A stretch of 64,000 bases of DNA from Lachnospiraceae bacterium (GTDB lineage: Bacteria > Bacillota > Clostridia > Lachnospirales > Lachnospiraceae): the NCBI GenBank assembly GCA_017469275.1, contig JAFUGT010000154.1, forward strand, positions 1 through 64,000, written 5' to 3'. The notes under the pieces were generated by a model. That model saw only the letters and a list, made by a program, of their open reading frames with translations, was not told the DNA's origin and searched no databases. Of this stretch, positions 7,955 through 16,472 are shown piece by piece (position 1 is the first letter of the stretch; every line of letters starts with the position of its first letter). The position numbers and the translations under genes were made by a program.

Positions 7955-9337
7955 GTGATTTTACGGATTAGGAATATTGTTTCAGCCTTTTTGTTTGTTT
8001 TGACTTTAAGTTTTTTGAGTCTGAATGTCCATGCCGAAGAACATTCAGTGGAGTATGAAGGAGCTACTTACACATATTCGGATGCGGGAATACTAATATC
8101 TGCCGAGAACGCAATAGGAGCTGTTGATCTTGCAGCTTTGGCAAAGGATAATAATATTACATTGAAGGTCATAGGTAAGAACGCCTTTACTTATGGTAAT
8201 AATATAACTTCAGTTAATATTCCGGCATCGGTAATGATAATTGATGAATATGCTTTTAGTGACTGTGGTAATCTGACAAAGTTGACCTATGAGGGACAAT
8301 CACAATTAACATCCATTGGTTTAGGCGCTTTTTCTCTTGATTATGCATTTAGTGAATTTTATCAGGCGGATGCTGAAGATGGTGGAAAGTTCAATTTTCC
8401 GGAAAGCCTTACAACAATTTCCGGATATGCATTTCAAAGTACTACGCCGAAAGAAGTAATTATTCCGGAAAAATGCGGTCAGATTGGCGATAACGCATTT
8501 GAGTCAGATTCAGCATTTTCTGTCATTATATACAATAATAACATTGTGATAGGAGATGGAGCCTTCCCCGGTACAACAATAATATACGCTAATCCCGGTT
8601 CGTCAGCGGCTCAGTATGCTGGAGACAATGGGAATACATGTAATCCCATTACAGATGAAAGTAAGCAAAGTGACGGAGAAAGTGGAGAATCAGTCGAGCA
8701 GGCAAATGCCGGTGATAGTACAGGGGAAACTTCGGCGCCTGAGAAAGAACGTGACGATAAAGGAAACGATAAAAACAATCAAAGTTCCGGTGAACAAACT
8801 GGAAAAGAAGCCGAGATTGATAAAACTGTTAATGGCGAAAATGTGCAGAATGATGATGGGAAAAAATTGACTGAGGTTAATATTGAAATCGGAAAAGAAT
8901 ATACAGTGGGGAATCTGGTATATAAGGTAAAAAGCGATAACGCGCTTACACTGTTAAAGGTAAAGAAAAAGTCAATAACTACCCTTAAGGTGCCTGCAAA
9001 AGTCACTATTAATGGCAGTACATATCCGGTTACAGGTGTCTCGAAGAAGGCGTGTTATAAATTGTCTAAGTTAAAAACCGTTTCAATAGGCAATAATGTG
9101 ACAGTTATAGGTAATCAGGCTTTTATGGGCTGCAAGAAGTTGAAGACCGTTACAATGGGAAAGAAGGTAACTGAGATTGGAAGTAAATGTTTCTGTAATG
9201 ATAAAAGCTTGAAAAAGATTGTGATAAACAGCAGAAAGTTGAAGAAAGTCGGGAAAAATTGCATGAAAGGCACACCGAGTAAGAGGTATATGATACCTAA
9301 AGGATGTGCAAAGAAGTATAGGAAATTGTTTGTATAA
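7955..9337 (+). CDS. Secreted BspA-type leucine-rich repeat (LRR_5) protein
   Basis: 460 residues starting at GTG 7955, with GGAGGA at 7943-7948; no usable ATG is nearby. A signal peptide covers about 1-27 (cut near VHA). LRR_5 repeats fill residues about 60-215 (IGKNAFTYGNNITSVNIPAS and similar). An acidic low-complexity linker runs from about 229 to 300. A second LRR block follows at about 350-450 (IGNQAFMGCKKLKTVTMG), closing with GKNCMKGTPSKRYMIPKG. BspA-like proteins bind host or other bacterial surfaces; the partner here is unknown. The gene runs towards the kinase gene on the other strand with only 59 bp between, and its terminators appear to lie inside that gene. Confidence 0.85.
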   Translation: MILRIRNIVSAFLFVLTLSFLSLNVHAEEHSVEYEGATYTYSDAGILISAENAIGAVDLAALAKDNNITLKVIGKNAFTYGNNITSVNIPASVMIIDEYAFSDCGNLTKLTYEGQSQLTSIGLGAFSLDYAFSEFYQADAEDGGKFNFPESLTTISGYAFQSTTPKEVIIPEKCGQIGDNAFESDSAFSVIIYNNNIVIGDGAFPGTTIIYANPGSSAAQYAGDNGNTCNPITDESKQSDGESGESVEQANAGDSTGETSAPEKERDDKGNDKNNQSSGEQTGKEAEIDKTVNGENVQNDDGKKLTEVNIEIGKEYTVGNLVYKVKSDNALTLLKVKKKSITTLKVPAKVTINGSTYPVTGVSKKACYKLSKLKTVSIGNNVTVIGNQAFMGCKKLKTVTMGKKVTEIGSKCFCNDKSLKKIVINSRKLKKVGKNCMKGTPSKRYMIPKGCAKKYRKLFV

Positions 9338-9396
9338 TCCGGTACACGGAATAATTAATTCCTGCGAGAAAGTGTCGGTTAATTAATGTTAGGGTA

Positions 9397-10920
9397 CTAG
9401 TCTGTAAACGTATCATATTCATCATCCGGCATGCTGATGAATATATCCTCCTCCTGCTCAGTTGTTTTTTTGCTATTCTTTTTGCCGGAGGTCGTATCTC
9501 CGGCATTTTTTGTGGTTGTTGACGAGTTGTTTTTTGCGGTAGTATTTTTGTTCTGAGTAGATGTACTTTTTTCGGTAGTAGTATTATTGTTCTGTATAGA
9601 GGAACTATTCATGACATTGTTATTCTGTGTGGATGTAGTCTTCTCAGTAGTATTATTAGTAGTGTTAGTGTCGGAAGCTTTGCTTCCGGCATTTTTAACT
9701 GTGGTTGATTTTCCTTCCGGTTTGACACTATCAATGTTAGAACCGTAAGAGTCGGTTTTGGTCAAATCAGATGAATTGTCAGTAGTGGTTTCGTTCTCAT
9801 TTTCCAAAGACTCTGATAATGAGGCATAGGTCCAACTTTCAGACCACAATGGAAGAGATGCCCCACAAAAACCCAGAACAGCATATATCAGTAAAACTGC
9901 TATTCCGGCTATACCGATACGTAGTAAAGTAATTTTAGAATGCAGACTATTCATAGTTGGCATAACGGTCTTGCTGTATTTAACTGCGGTTAGTTTTTGT
10001 CTCATTTCGGAATTGATATCTACAGGTGGAATAACAAAAGCCTGATACAGTTCGTCCATGGTCTGATATCTGTCAGCCGGGTGGAGATTGAGTCCTTTCA
10101 TAATTACATCAGTCTTCCATGAAGAAGTTGCGAAATGATCAGACAAAGAGGGGAGATCATCTTTTTGAAGGCGTAATATGGATTCATTAGGAATAAAACC
10201 GGTAAGAGAATAGTACATTGTAGCACATATCCCGTATACGTCAGTCCATGCTCCTGCTTTCCCTGCAGCGGTATATTGTTCCGGTGGTGCAAACCCCGAT
10301 TTCAGGATAACGGTTTTTAATTCTTTTTCTCCAACATTTTCATAGCCGGCTGAGCCAAAATCTATTAGATGGAGCATGTTGTCTGTTCCGAGAATGAGAT
10401 TATCAGGGCTTATATCTCTGTGCAATAACCCGCTTTTATGTATTTCAGAAATATCGCGCATGACCGGTGTAATCAATGTAGATAATTCATCAATGGTTAA
10501 AGGCTCGTTATCTTCCACATATTGTTTCAAAGTAATTCCGTCAATATAATCCATTACAATATAGATGGTTCCATTTTCTTCAAAAATATCATTAATACTT
10601 ACTATGTGGGGGAGATAAGAGAATTTTGATAATATCCCTGCCTCGCGTAAAAAGTGTTTCTTGCCTTTTTCAAAAATATCCTGTTTTCCTATATAGGGTT
10701 GTATAGAATATCCGTTTTTATCAGATGAACGGTGGGCAGCATTATCCGGATAGTACTCTTTTACAGCATAGATGGTCTCAGAAGAAGGAGCATTTTTCAA
10801 TGTACAGGAATAGGTTATGCCGAAACCGCCCTCGCCGATAACATTATTAATTATGTATTTATGTGAAAGTATTGTACCTGTGGGTAATGCACGGGTAGTC
10901 TGATGTTCGTTTTGTTCCAT
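9397..10920 (-). CDS. Membrane-spanning serine/threonine protein kinase (PknB-like)
   Basis: 507 residues. The kinase domain occupies about 20-290: glycine loop GEGGFGITY (about 29-37), AVKEYY with the ATP lysine near 54, catalytic HRDISPDN (H167, D169), DFGSA (D187) and APPEQY. All key residues are present, so it should be active. One membrane segment lies at about 332-352, followed outside by about 150 residues of Ser/Thr/Asn low complexity and an acidic end (EQEEDIFISMPDDE). There are no PASTA repeats. An earlier in-frame start overlaps the gene upstream, but AGGGAG fits ATG at 10920. It lies 19 bp after the FHA gene, an expected phosphothreonine-reading partner. Confidence 0.9.
   Translation of the reverse strand: MEQNEHQTTRALPTGTILSHKYIINNVIGEGGFGITYSCTLKNAPSSETIYAVKEYYPDNAAHRSSDKNGYSIQPYIGKQDIFEKGKKHFLREAGILSKFSYLPHIVSINDIFEENGTIYIVMDYIDGITLKQYVEDNEPLTIDELSTLITPVMRDISEIHKSGLLHRDISPDNLILGTDNMLHLIDFGSAGYENVGEKELKTVILKSGFAPPEQYTAAGKAGAWTDVYGICATMYYSLTGFIPNESILRLQKDDLPSLSDHFATSSWKTDVIMKGLNLHPADRYQTMDELYQAFVIPPVDINSEMRQKLTAVKYSKTVMPTMNSLHSKITLLRIGIAGIAVLLIYAVLGFCGASLPLWSESWTYASLSESLENENETTTDNSSDLTKTDSYGSNIDSVKPEGKSTTVKNAGSKASDTNTTNNTTEKTTSTQNNNVMNSSSIQNNNTTTEKSTSTQNKNTTAKNNSSTTTKNAGDTTSGKKNSKKTTEQEEDIFISMPDDEYDTFTD
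9484..9511 (+). terminator. Plus-strand terminator hairpin inside the opposing kinase gene
   Basis: GCCGGAG (9484-9490) pairs with CTCCGGC (9498-9504) and is followed by ATTTTTTG on the + strand. It is positioned to end transcripts of the LRR gene (stop at 9337), whose own downstream gap holds no convincing terminator, yet the DNA also encodes the low-complexity tail of the kinase on the other strand. Confidence 0.65.
9672..9696 (+). terminator. Second plus-strand terminator-like hairpin inside the kinase gene
   Basis: CGGAAGC-TTT-GCTTCCG is a perfect 7-bp stem followed by GCATTTTT on the + strand. It lies about 170 bp beyond the first hairpin, again within the kinase tail region. Confidence 0.5.
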
Positions 10921-10939
10921 GTCGTTCTCCCTGATGGAT

Positions 10940-11467
10940 TTATTCTTCCTCATCCCATTGGAAATGTTCTCCGCAGAATGGGATAAATGAGAGGGTGCAG
11001 TTGCCAAGAGTTATACGGTCATGAGGGTTAAGCTTGATATGTTGACCGGGTGAAAGTGCTTTGCTGTTATAAAGGACCGAATCTGAGTCAGTGTGTAGAG
11101 TGAAACGGGAATAAACATTGTCATAGGTGATTATAGCGTGGTCGCATCTTGATACGGTTGGTTCTTTGTAGAGACAGACATCCATATTAGTATCTCTTCC
11201 TATATGATTATCTCCCGCAAAAAGCGTGAAAGAGTCCCCTTCCATAATGCCGCTGATACATACAAGCCATCCGGTAAGTTTTTGGTTGGTTGCCTTTTCA
11301 TAGGCTTCCTGTCTAAGCCTGTCCGGAATAAGAGTGTCTATGGCAGTCTGATCTTTGCCGGTTGGGTCGGCAACAGGTATTTTAATATTTTCACCGGCAC
11401 AGTGTGGACAGGTATCTAATTTGTCGGCATTGTAATAATGTCCGTTTTTACATTTTATCAGGTTCAT
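10940..11467 (-). CDS. FHA-domain protein with N-terminal zinc ribbon
   Basis: 175 residues. The N-terminus has CKNGHYYNADKLDTCPHC, a small zinc-binding knuckle (cysteines near 6, 19 and 22 with a histidine). The forkhead-associated domain spans about 66-165, with GRD (R91), SRCDHA (S106, R107) and a late NSK turn, the residues that bind phosphothreonine. The start at ATG 11467 has AAGGAG; a more distal in-frame start lacks one. The gene precedes the kinase gene by 19 bp and has its own promoter, so it probably reads phosphorylation by that kinase. FHA proteins next to PknB-type kinases are common in Actinobacteria and occur in some clostridia. Confidence 0.85.
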   Translation of the reverse strand: MNLIKCKNGHYYNADKLDTCPHCAGENIKIPVADPTGKDQTAIDTLIPDRLRQEAYEKATNQKLTGWLVCISGIMEGDSFTLFAGDNHIGRDTNMDVCLYKEPTVSRCDHAIITYDNVYSRFTLHTDSDSVLYNSKALSPGQHIKLNPHDRITLGNCTLSFIPFCGEHFQWDEEE

Positions 11468-11486
11468 GTAATTCTCCTTGGGTATA

Positions 11487-11515
11487 TGTATATTAGGTGA
11501 TTGCGAAACGATCAA
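11487..11515 (-). promoter_or_regulatory. Promoter for the FHA-kinase genes
   Basis: Read on the minus strand: TTGATC (11515-11510), 17 bp, TATACA (11492-11487). It lies 20-50 bp upstream of the FHA start codon at 11467. Confidence 0.6.
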
Positions 11516-11551
11516 ATAATGTATATCCTGTTGTGCATTTATAGAGTGTGG

Positions 11552-12202
11552 TTACAGTAACTTAAAAATGGTGGTTGTATCGCCGAAACACAGTTCTGTT
11601 CCGGGTTCGACAGCATAATGCTGTTTTGGAATCAACCGTACATCACCATATATAAATGTTCCGTTACTTGAACGATCTGTGATTTCATATTGTGAGATAT
11701 CTTCGTGAAATGTTATCTCACAATGTAAGCGGCTGATCAGAGGAATCTGAATTACAATATCACATAGGTTTCCGTCCCGACCGATTAATATCCGCTGTTC
11801 CGGTTTCATTTTAACAGAGTAGCCTGCGTATTGGCCTTCAATACATGTTAGTATACCATGTTGACCGGTCTGTTGCATGTATCTTCTTATTTCCTGTTTG
11901 TGCTGTCGACTAACGGGAATTGTGATTTCGGAATCATTTAATTGCAATAAATGATTATCAAAGCAAAGTATATGAGAAGCAGAAACTAAGTAACTTTGAT
12001 GACATCTGATAAAACCATATCCGGTAAGTCCCTGTTCTAAGGTGTCTAGTTTTTCATAGAAGGTATATGTGTTGTCAGAGGTGTATATGTTGATGATTCT
12101 CAAGTCGCTTTCGATATATATTATATCATTTATCGGAATTTTGTAATTGGCATTTCGCGTTGCAATCAGTATGAGATTGTTATCAAAAGTTATTCTGTTC
12201 AT
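11552..12202 (-). CDS. LytTR DNA-binding domain fused to FHA domain
   Basis: 216 residues. Residues about 1-105 match the LytTR fold (IPINDIIYIESDLRIINIYT, then GFIRCHQSYLVSASHI and IPVSRQHKQEI). Residues about 118-216 are an FHA domain (IGRDGNLCDIVI, ISRLHCEI, DRSSNGTFIYG), with the phosphothreonine-binding Arg, Ser and Asn-Gly present. Usually LytTR follows a REC domain; here a phosphothreonine reader replaces it and sits after it. ATG 12202 has GGGGGA nine bases upstream; a GTG at 12229 is the alternative. It leads the cassette with the zinc-ribbon FHA protein and kinase, so it could be the kinase-responsive transcription factor. The target genes are unknown. Confidence 0.85.
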   Translation of the reverse strand: MNRITFDNNLILIATRNANYKIPINDIIYIESDLRIINIYTSDNTYTFYEKLDTLEQGLTGYGFIRCHQSYLVSASHILCFDNHLLQLNDSEITIPVSRQHKQEIRRYMQQTGQHGILTCIEGQYAGYSVKMKPEQRILIGRDGNLCDIVIQIPLISRLHCEITFHEDISQYEITDRSSNGTFIYGDVRLIPKQHYAVEPGTELCFGDTTTIFKLL

Positions 12203-12260
12203 ATCAGGTTGTCCCCCATGATTATTCACAAGATATTTTCTTTTATTATATAATAAATTG

Positions 12261-12422
12261 TGCTATAATCCTATACATTGTTTAAAAGAAACTTGAGTTT
12301 ACTTTGAAACTCCAAGAAGTCGAGCCTGAAAGCGACGGCTGATTGGGTAACTTTCCGTATACAGCGGCGCTTAGCACAGTTGTTTTATGTGGAGACATGG
12401 TGATAGAAAGAGAGAGTGGAAT
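12261..12422 (+). promoter_or_regulatory. Extended -10 promoter and structured leader of the ABC exporter operon
   Basis: TGCTATAAT (12261-12269) is an extended -10 element; the -35 is poor. The transcript would carry a leader of about 145 nt. CTTGAGTTT (12292-12300) pairs with AAACTCCAAG (12307-12316) with one bulged C. Further on, GTCG (12319-12322) can pair with CGAC (12333-12336) and AGCC (12323-12326) with GGCT (12337-12340), two mutually exclusive short stems. GCTG (12338-12341) can pair with CAGC (12362-12365). I do not recognise a known riboswitch class. Confidence 0.45.
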
Positions 12423-14168
12423 ATGTTAAAGACGATAGGAAAACAACTTAACGGTTTTCGCAAAGACTCATTACTCACACCTTTGTTTATGATACTTGAG
12501 GTGGCAATGGAGATGGTCATTCCTCTATTGATGGCATCTATTATAGATAAGGGCGTAAATGCAGGGAATATGAGTCACATTTATAAAGTGGGTGCAGTAA
12601 TGGTCGTATGTGCTGCTATAGGCCTGTTTGCAGGTCTTATGGGAGGACGTTATGGGGCAAGGGCTTCGGCAGGACTTGCAAGAAATATAAGAAAAAGTAT
12701 GTATGAAAAGATACAGACATTTTCTTTTGCAAATATTGATAAATTCTCTACAGCGGGACTTGTTACAAGAATGACCACAGACGTGACTAATCTTCAGAAT
12801 GCTTATCAGATGATACTGCGTATGGCGGTGCGAGCCAGCATAAGTATGATAGTAGCGATTATTATGGCATTTTATGTGAGTGCTTCAATTGCAAAGTATT
12901 TCATGATAGCGGTTATTTTTCTTGCGGTATTTTTGAGTCTTATTATTTCCAAGGCTACAAAATATTTTTCCGAAGTGTTTCCGAAGTACGATGACCTTAA
13001 CCAGAGTGTGCAGGAGAATGTATCTGCCATCAGAGTTGTCAAAGCATTTGTACGGGAAGACTATGAGATAGACAGATTCAATAAAGCGTCAAAGAATCTC
13101 TATGCTATGTTCATACGCGCTGAGAATCTTGTGGTTTCCAACATGCCTGTAATGATGGCAACAATATATGCCTGTATTCTTATGATTTCATGGGTGGGTG
13201 CGAAAATGATTGTGGCAGGCGGCCTTGAAACAGGAGAATTAATGAGTCTGTTCACATACTGTTTGAATATACTTATGAATCTGATGATGGTGTCCATGGT
13301 GTTTGTCATGATATCCATGAGTACCGCTTCAATGAAGCGTATCGCTGAAGTGTTGGATGAAGAAGCGACATTGAAAAATCCGGATAATCCGGATAAGGAA
13401 GTTGTTGATGGCAGCATAACATTTAATCACGTTAATTTCGGATACCATAAGGAAGCTGAGGAGTGGGTACTAAAGGATATCAATCTTTCAATTAAATCAG
13501 GAGAAACCATAGGTATTATAGGGGCGACGGGAAGTGCAAAGACATCCTTTGCAAATCTCATAAGCCGTATATATGATGTGTCGGAAGGTAGTGTTATGGT
13601 GGGCGGTAAGGATGTTAGAAGTTATGATTTGGAGGCACTTCGTAATCAGGTGTCGGTGGTGCTGCAGAAAAATGTTCTTTTCTCCGGTACCATACTTGAT
13701 AATCTGCGTTGGGGAGATGAGAATGCAAGCCGCGAAGAGTGTATCAAGGCTTGCCAACTTGCCTGTGCAGATGACTTTATAAGCAGTTTTCCGGATGGTT
13801 ACGATACAAGAATTGAGCAGGGTGGCAGCAATGTGTCCGGCGGACAAAAGCAGAGAATATGTATTGCAAGAGCGTTGCTTAAGAAACCGAAAATATTGAT
13901 ACTGGATGATTCCACATCTGCGGTAGATACTGCTACGGATGCGAAGATAAGAAAAGCTTTTCGTGAGGAGATACCGAATACGACGAAACTGATTATCGCA
14001 CAGAGAATTTCTTCCGTACAGGACGCAGACAGGATTATTGTTCTTGAACACGGAGAAGTTGATGGATTTGGAACTCATGAGGAACTTCTGGAAAGTAATG
14101 AGATATATCGCGATATATACGAATCGCAGACCGGTGGCAGCGGGGATTTTGATGAAGTTGGAGCGTAA
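12423..14168 (+). CDS. ABC exporter, half-transporter with degenerate ATP site (subunit 1)
   Basis: 581 residues: six membrane helices (about 10-310) and an ATPase domain (about 330-575). The signature is NVSGGQKQR. Several catalytic positions differ from consensus: Walker A reads GATGSAKTS (Ala for the third Gly), Walker B is followed by Asp, not Glu (LILDDSTSAVD), and the H-loop histidine is Gln (IIAQRISSV). This is the pattern of the non-hydrolysing site in heterodimeric type IV exporters such as TM287/288 or BmrCD. ATG 12423 follows GAGAGTGGA; an earlier ATG at 12387 has no site. It pairs with the next gene 14 bp away. Drug, peptide or lipid export is likely; substrate unknown. Confidence 0.9.
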   Translation: MLKTIGKQLNGFRKDSLLTPLFMILEVAMEMVIPLLMASIIDKGVNAGNMSHIYKVGAVMVVCAAIGLFAGLMGGRYGARASAGLARNIRKSMYEKIQTFSFANIDKFSTAGLVTRMTTDVTNLQNAYQMILRMAVRASISMIVAIIMAFYVSASIAKYFMIAVIFLAVFLSLIISKATKYFSEVFPKYDDLNQSVQENVSAIRVVKAFVREDYEIDRFNKASKNLYAMFIRAENLVVSNMPVMMATIYACILMISWVGAKMIVAGGLETGELMSLFTYCLNILMNLMMVSMVFVMISMSTASMKRIAEVLDEEATLKNPDNPDKEVVDGSITFNHVNFGYHKEAEEWVLKDINLSIKSGETIGIIGATGSAKTSFANLISRIYDVSEGSVMVGGKDVRSYDLEALRNQVSVVLQKNVLFSGTILDNLRWGDENASREECIKACQLACADDFISSFPDGYDTRIEQGGSNVSGGQKQRICIARALLKKPKILILDDSTSAVDTATDAKIRKAFREEIPNTTKLIIAQRISSVQDADRIIVLEHGEVDGFGTHEELLESNEIYRDIYESQTGGSGDFDEVGA

Positions 14169-14182
14169 GAAAGGAAAAATAT

Positions 14183-16171
14183 ATGTCTGAGAAAAAAGAT
14201 TTGTCTGCAAGAGAGGGAATAACCTCTGTAAAGGAGAGATACGGCAACAGAACGGCAGAGATAAAACAGCGGGGACCGGGTGCCAGAGGGCAGCGCGGCA
14301 AAGTAAAGCCGGCGGTCAAGAATCCCGGCAAAGTCTTAAAACGTCTGATGGGCTACATAGGAAAATATTATGGTATACAACTGGTTATTGTAGCGTTTTG
14401 TATAGTTGTAAGTGTTTTGTGCAATGCCAGAGGAACGCTTTTTATGCAGTCTCTTATAGACGACCATATAGTACCGCTTGTGGGGGCGGAGAATCCGGAT
14501 TTTTCAGGTCTTAAGACGGCTATATTGCAGGTTGCCATTTTCTATATTGTAGGAGTTACGGCGTCATTTACTTACAATAAAATTATGGTGTATGTGACCC
14601 AGGGAATGCTTCACAGAATGCGCTCCGATCTGTTTACGCATATGGAGAAGCTTCCGATCAAATATTTCGATACACATTCCCATGGTGATGTGATGTCGAT
14701 TTATACTAACGATATTGATACTTTGAGACAGGTGATATCCCAGAGTATGCCACAGTTTCTCAATAGTGGAATTACGATAGTTACCGTATTCGTATGCATG
14801 GTAAGACTATCGATTCCGTTAACAGTTACAACAATGGTTATGGTTTTTTTCATGTTGTTTGTGACCGGTAAGGTGGCAGGCCAGTCAGGAAAATACTTTA
14901 TGAAGCAGCAGCGGGACTTAGGCGCCGTGAACGGATATATTGAGGAAATGATGTCGGGGCAGAAGGTTGTCAAGGTGTTCTGTCATGAGGATAAGGCGAT
15001 AGCTGATTTCAATGAATTAAATGATGAATTGTTTGACAGTGCATACAATGCCAACAAATTTGCCAATATGTTAGGACCGGTAAATGCACAGTTGGGTAAC
15101 ATGAGCTATGTGGTGTGTACCATTGTGGGAGGAGCTTTGGCACTCACAGGTGCCACAGGTCTTACTCTTGGGACCTTGGCGAGTTTTCTTCAGTTCAACA
15201 GAAGTTTTAACATGCCTATAAATCAGATATCCATGCAGCTTAATGCCATAGTTATGGCTCTTGCGGGGGCAGACAGAATATTCACGCTTCTTGACGAGAA
15301 GCCTGAGGCGGATGAGGGATATGTTAAGCTTGTAGTTGCCGAGGAGAAGGATGGCGTGCTCAAAGAAAGTGACAAGAAGTATACAGGCAAATGGGCTTGG
15401 AAGCATGAGCACCAGGCCGATGGCAGTGTAGATTACAAACCTCTTCAAGGGGATGTGGTGCTTGATGGTGTGGATTTCGGATATAATGATGAGAAAATGG
15501 TTCTGCACGATATCAAGCTTTATGCGAAACCGGGACAGAAGATTGCATTTGTCGGCTCTACCGGTGCAGGAAAGACAACCATAACTAATCTGATCAATCG
15601 TTTCTATGATATTCAGGATGGAAAGATAAGATATGATGGAATAAATGTTAATAAGATTAAGAAAGCAGACCTTAGACATTCTTTGGGAATTGTTCTTCAG
15701 GATACACATTTATTCACTGCTACTGTGAGAGAGAATATAAGATACGGAAATCTCGAAGCAACGGATGAAGAGGTTGTGGCTGCGGCAAAGCTTGCCAACG
15801 CAGACGGTTTTATAAGGCATCTTCCAAAGGGCTATGATACAGTGCTTACAGGTGATGGAGCCAACTTGAGTCAGGGGCAGCGTCAGCTCCTTGCAATAGC
15901 AAGAGCTGCAATAGCTAATCCGCCGGCGCTTATTCTGGATGAAGCGACATCTTCCATAGATACGAGAACGGAGAGATTGGTACAGGATGGTATGGATAAA
16001 CTGATGGCGGGAAGAACCACATTTGTTATCGCCCACAGATTATCTACGGTCAAAAACAGTGATTGTATTGTGGTGCTGGAGCAGGGACGTATTATTGAGA
16101 AGGGTACTCATGATGAACTGATAGAACAGAAGGGTAAGTATTATCAATTATATACAGGGAAAACTGCTTGA
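14183..16171 (+). CDS. ABC exporter, half-transporter with consensus ATP site (subunit 2)
   Basis: 662 residues. A basic, glycine-rich N-terminal extension (1-50) precedes six membrane helices (about 55-340). An inserted segment of about 45 residues (380-425, charged, with GKWAWKHEHQADGSVDY) sits between membrane and ATPase parts. The ATPase has normal Walker A (GSTGAGKTT), Walker B with catalytic Glu (LILDEATSSID) and H-loop (VIAHRLSTV), but the signature is LSQGQ instead of LSGGQ. Together with subunit 1 this gives one active and one degenerate site. AAAGGAAAAAT precedes the start. Paralogous to the pair at 50883-54592. Confidence 0.92.
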   Translation: MSEKKDLSAREGITSVKERYGNRTAEIKQRGPGARGQRGKVKPAVKNPGKVLKRLMGYIGKYYGIQLVIVAFCIVVSVLCNARGTLFMQSLIDDHIVPLVGAENPDFSGLKTAILQVAIFYIVGVTASFTYNKIMVYVTQGMLHRMRSDLFTHMEKLPIKYFDTHSHGDVMSIYTNDIDTLRQVISQSMPQFLNSGITIVTVFVCMVRLSIPLTVTTMVMVFFMLFVTGKVAGQSGKYFMKQQRDLGAVNGYIEEMMSGQKVVKVFCHEDKAIADFNELNDELFDSAYNANKFANMLGPVNAQLGNMSYVVCTIVGGALALTGATGLTLGTLASFLQFNRSFNMPINQISMQLNAIVMALAGADRIFTLLDEKPEADEGYVKLVVAEEKDGVLKESDKKYTGKWAWKHEHQADGSVDYKPLQGDVVLDGVDFGYNDEKMVLHDIKLYAKPGQKIAFVGSTGAGKTTITNLINRFYDIQDGKIRYDGINVNKIKKADLRHSLGIVLQDTHLFTATVRENIRYGNLEATDEEVVAAAKLANADGFIRHLPKGYDTVLTGDGANLSQGQRQLLAIARAAIANPPALILDEATSSIDTRTERLVQDGMDKLMAGRTTFVIAHRLSTVKNSDCIVVLEQGRIIEKGTHDELIEQKGKYYQLYTGKTA

Positions 16172-16236
16172 ATGACATGTGGGACATAAGGGGAGCACAT
16201 CGTTAATTAAATGATACAATAATTATGAATTAATTG

Positions 16237-16266
16237 TTTACGTTTTCTTATGTATTATGCTATACT
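16237..16266 (+). promoter_or_regulatory. Promoter upstream of the hairpin element and thrH
   Basis: TTTACG (16237-16242), 18 bp, TATACT (16261-16266) with TGC just before, an extended -10. A start near 16273 would place the hairpin element at 16295-16371 in the transcript leader. Confidence 0.5.
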
Positions 16267-16294
16267 GTGTATGTTTTTTGTGATGAAGTGATAT

Positions 16295-16371
16295 ATTATA
16301 CACGGAAGTATATATAGCATGAACGAGTGTTTTTTTTGCGCCAAGGATGGCGCAATTACGAAGTTCATGAT
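16295..16371 (+). ncRNA. Structured hairpin element, copy 1 (ahead of thrH)
   Basis: Shares the run ATTATACA-C/T-GGAAGTATATATAGCATGA with the copy at 21588-21663. Outer stem: CATGAAC (16318-16324) with GTTCATG (16363-16369). Inner stem: GCGCCA (16338-16343) with TGGCGC (16348-16353) around a 4-nt loop, preceded by a run of T. The second copy keeps the inner hairpin with a shifted loop. A cis-regulatory RNA, a protein-binding DNA element and a short mobile repeat are all possible. Confidence 0.5.
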
Positions 16372-16472
16372 ATATTATGCAATATAATAGCGTAAGCAAG
16401 TGTGGTTTCGTGTCAATAATGACACATTTGCCATACTTATTATATAATAATTTTACTTGGAGGATTATAATT

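Noticed and set aside
10921..11007. Upstream start for the kinase overlapping the FHA gene
   Set aside because: The added 29 residues have no kinase similarity and AGGGAG fits the ATG at 10920.
13497..14210. 237-codon minus-strand frame opposite the ABC ATPase domain
   Set aside because: The opposite strand encodes clear Walker and signature motifs; the frame is an antisense artefact.
15071..15709. 212-codon minus-strand frame in the second ABC gene
   Set aside because: Same reason; no start signal and no recognisable domain.
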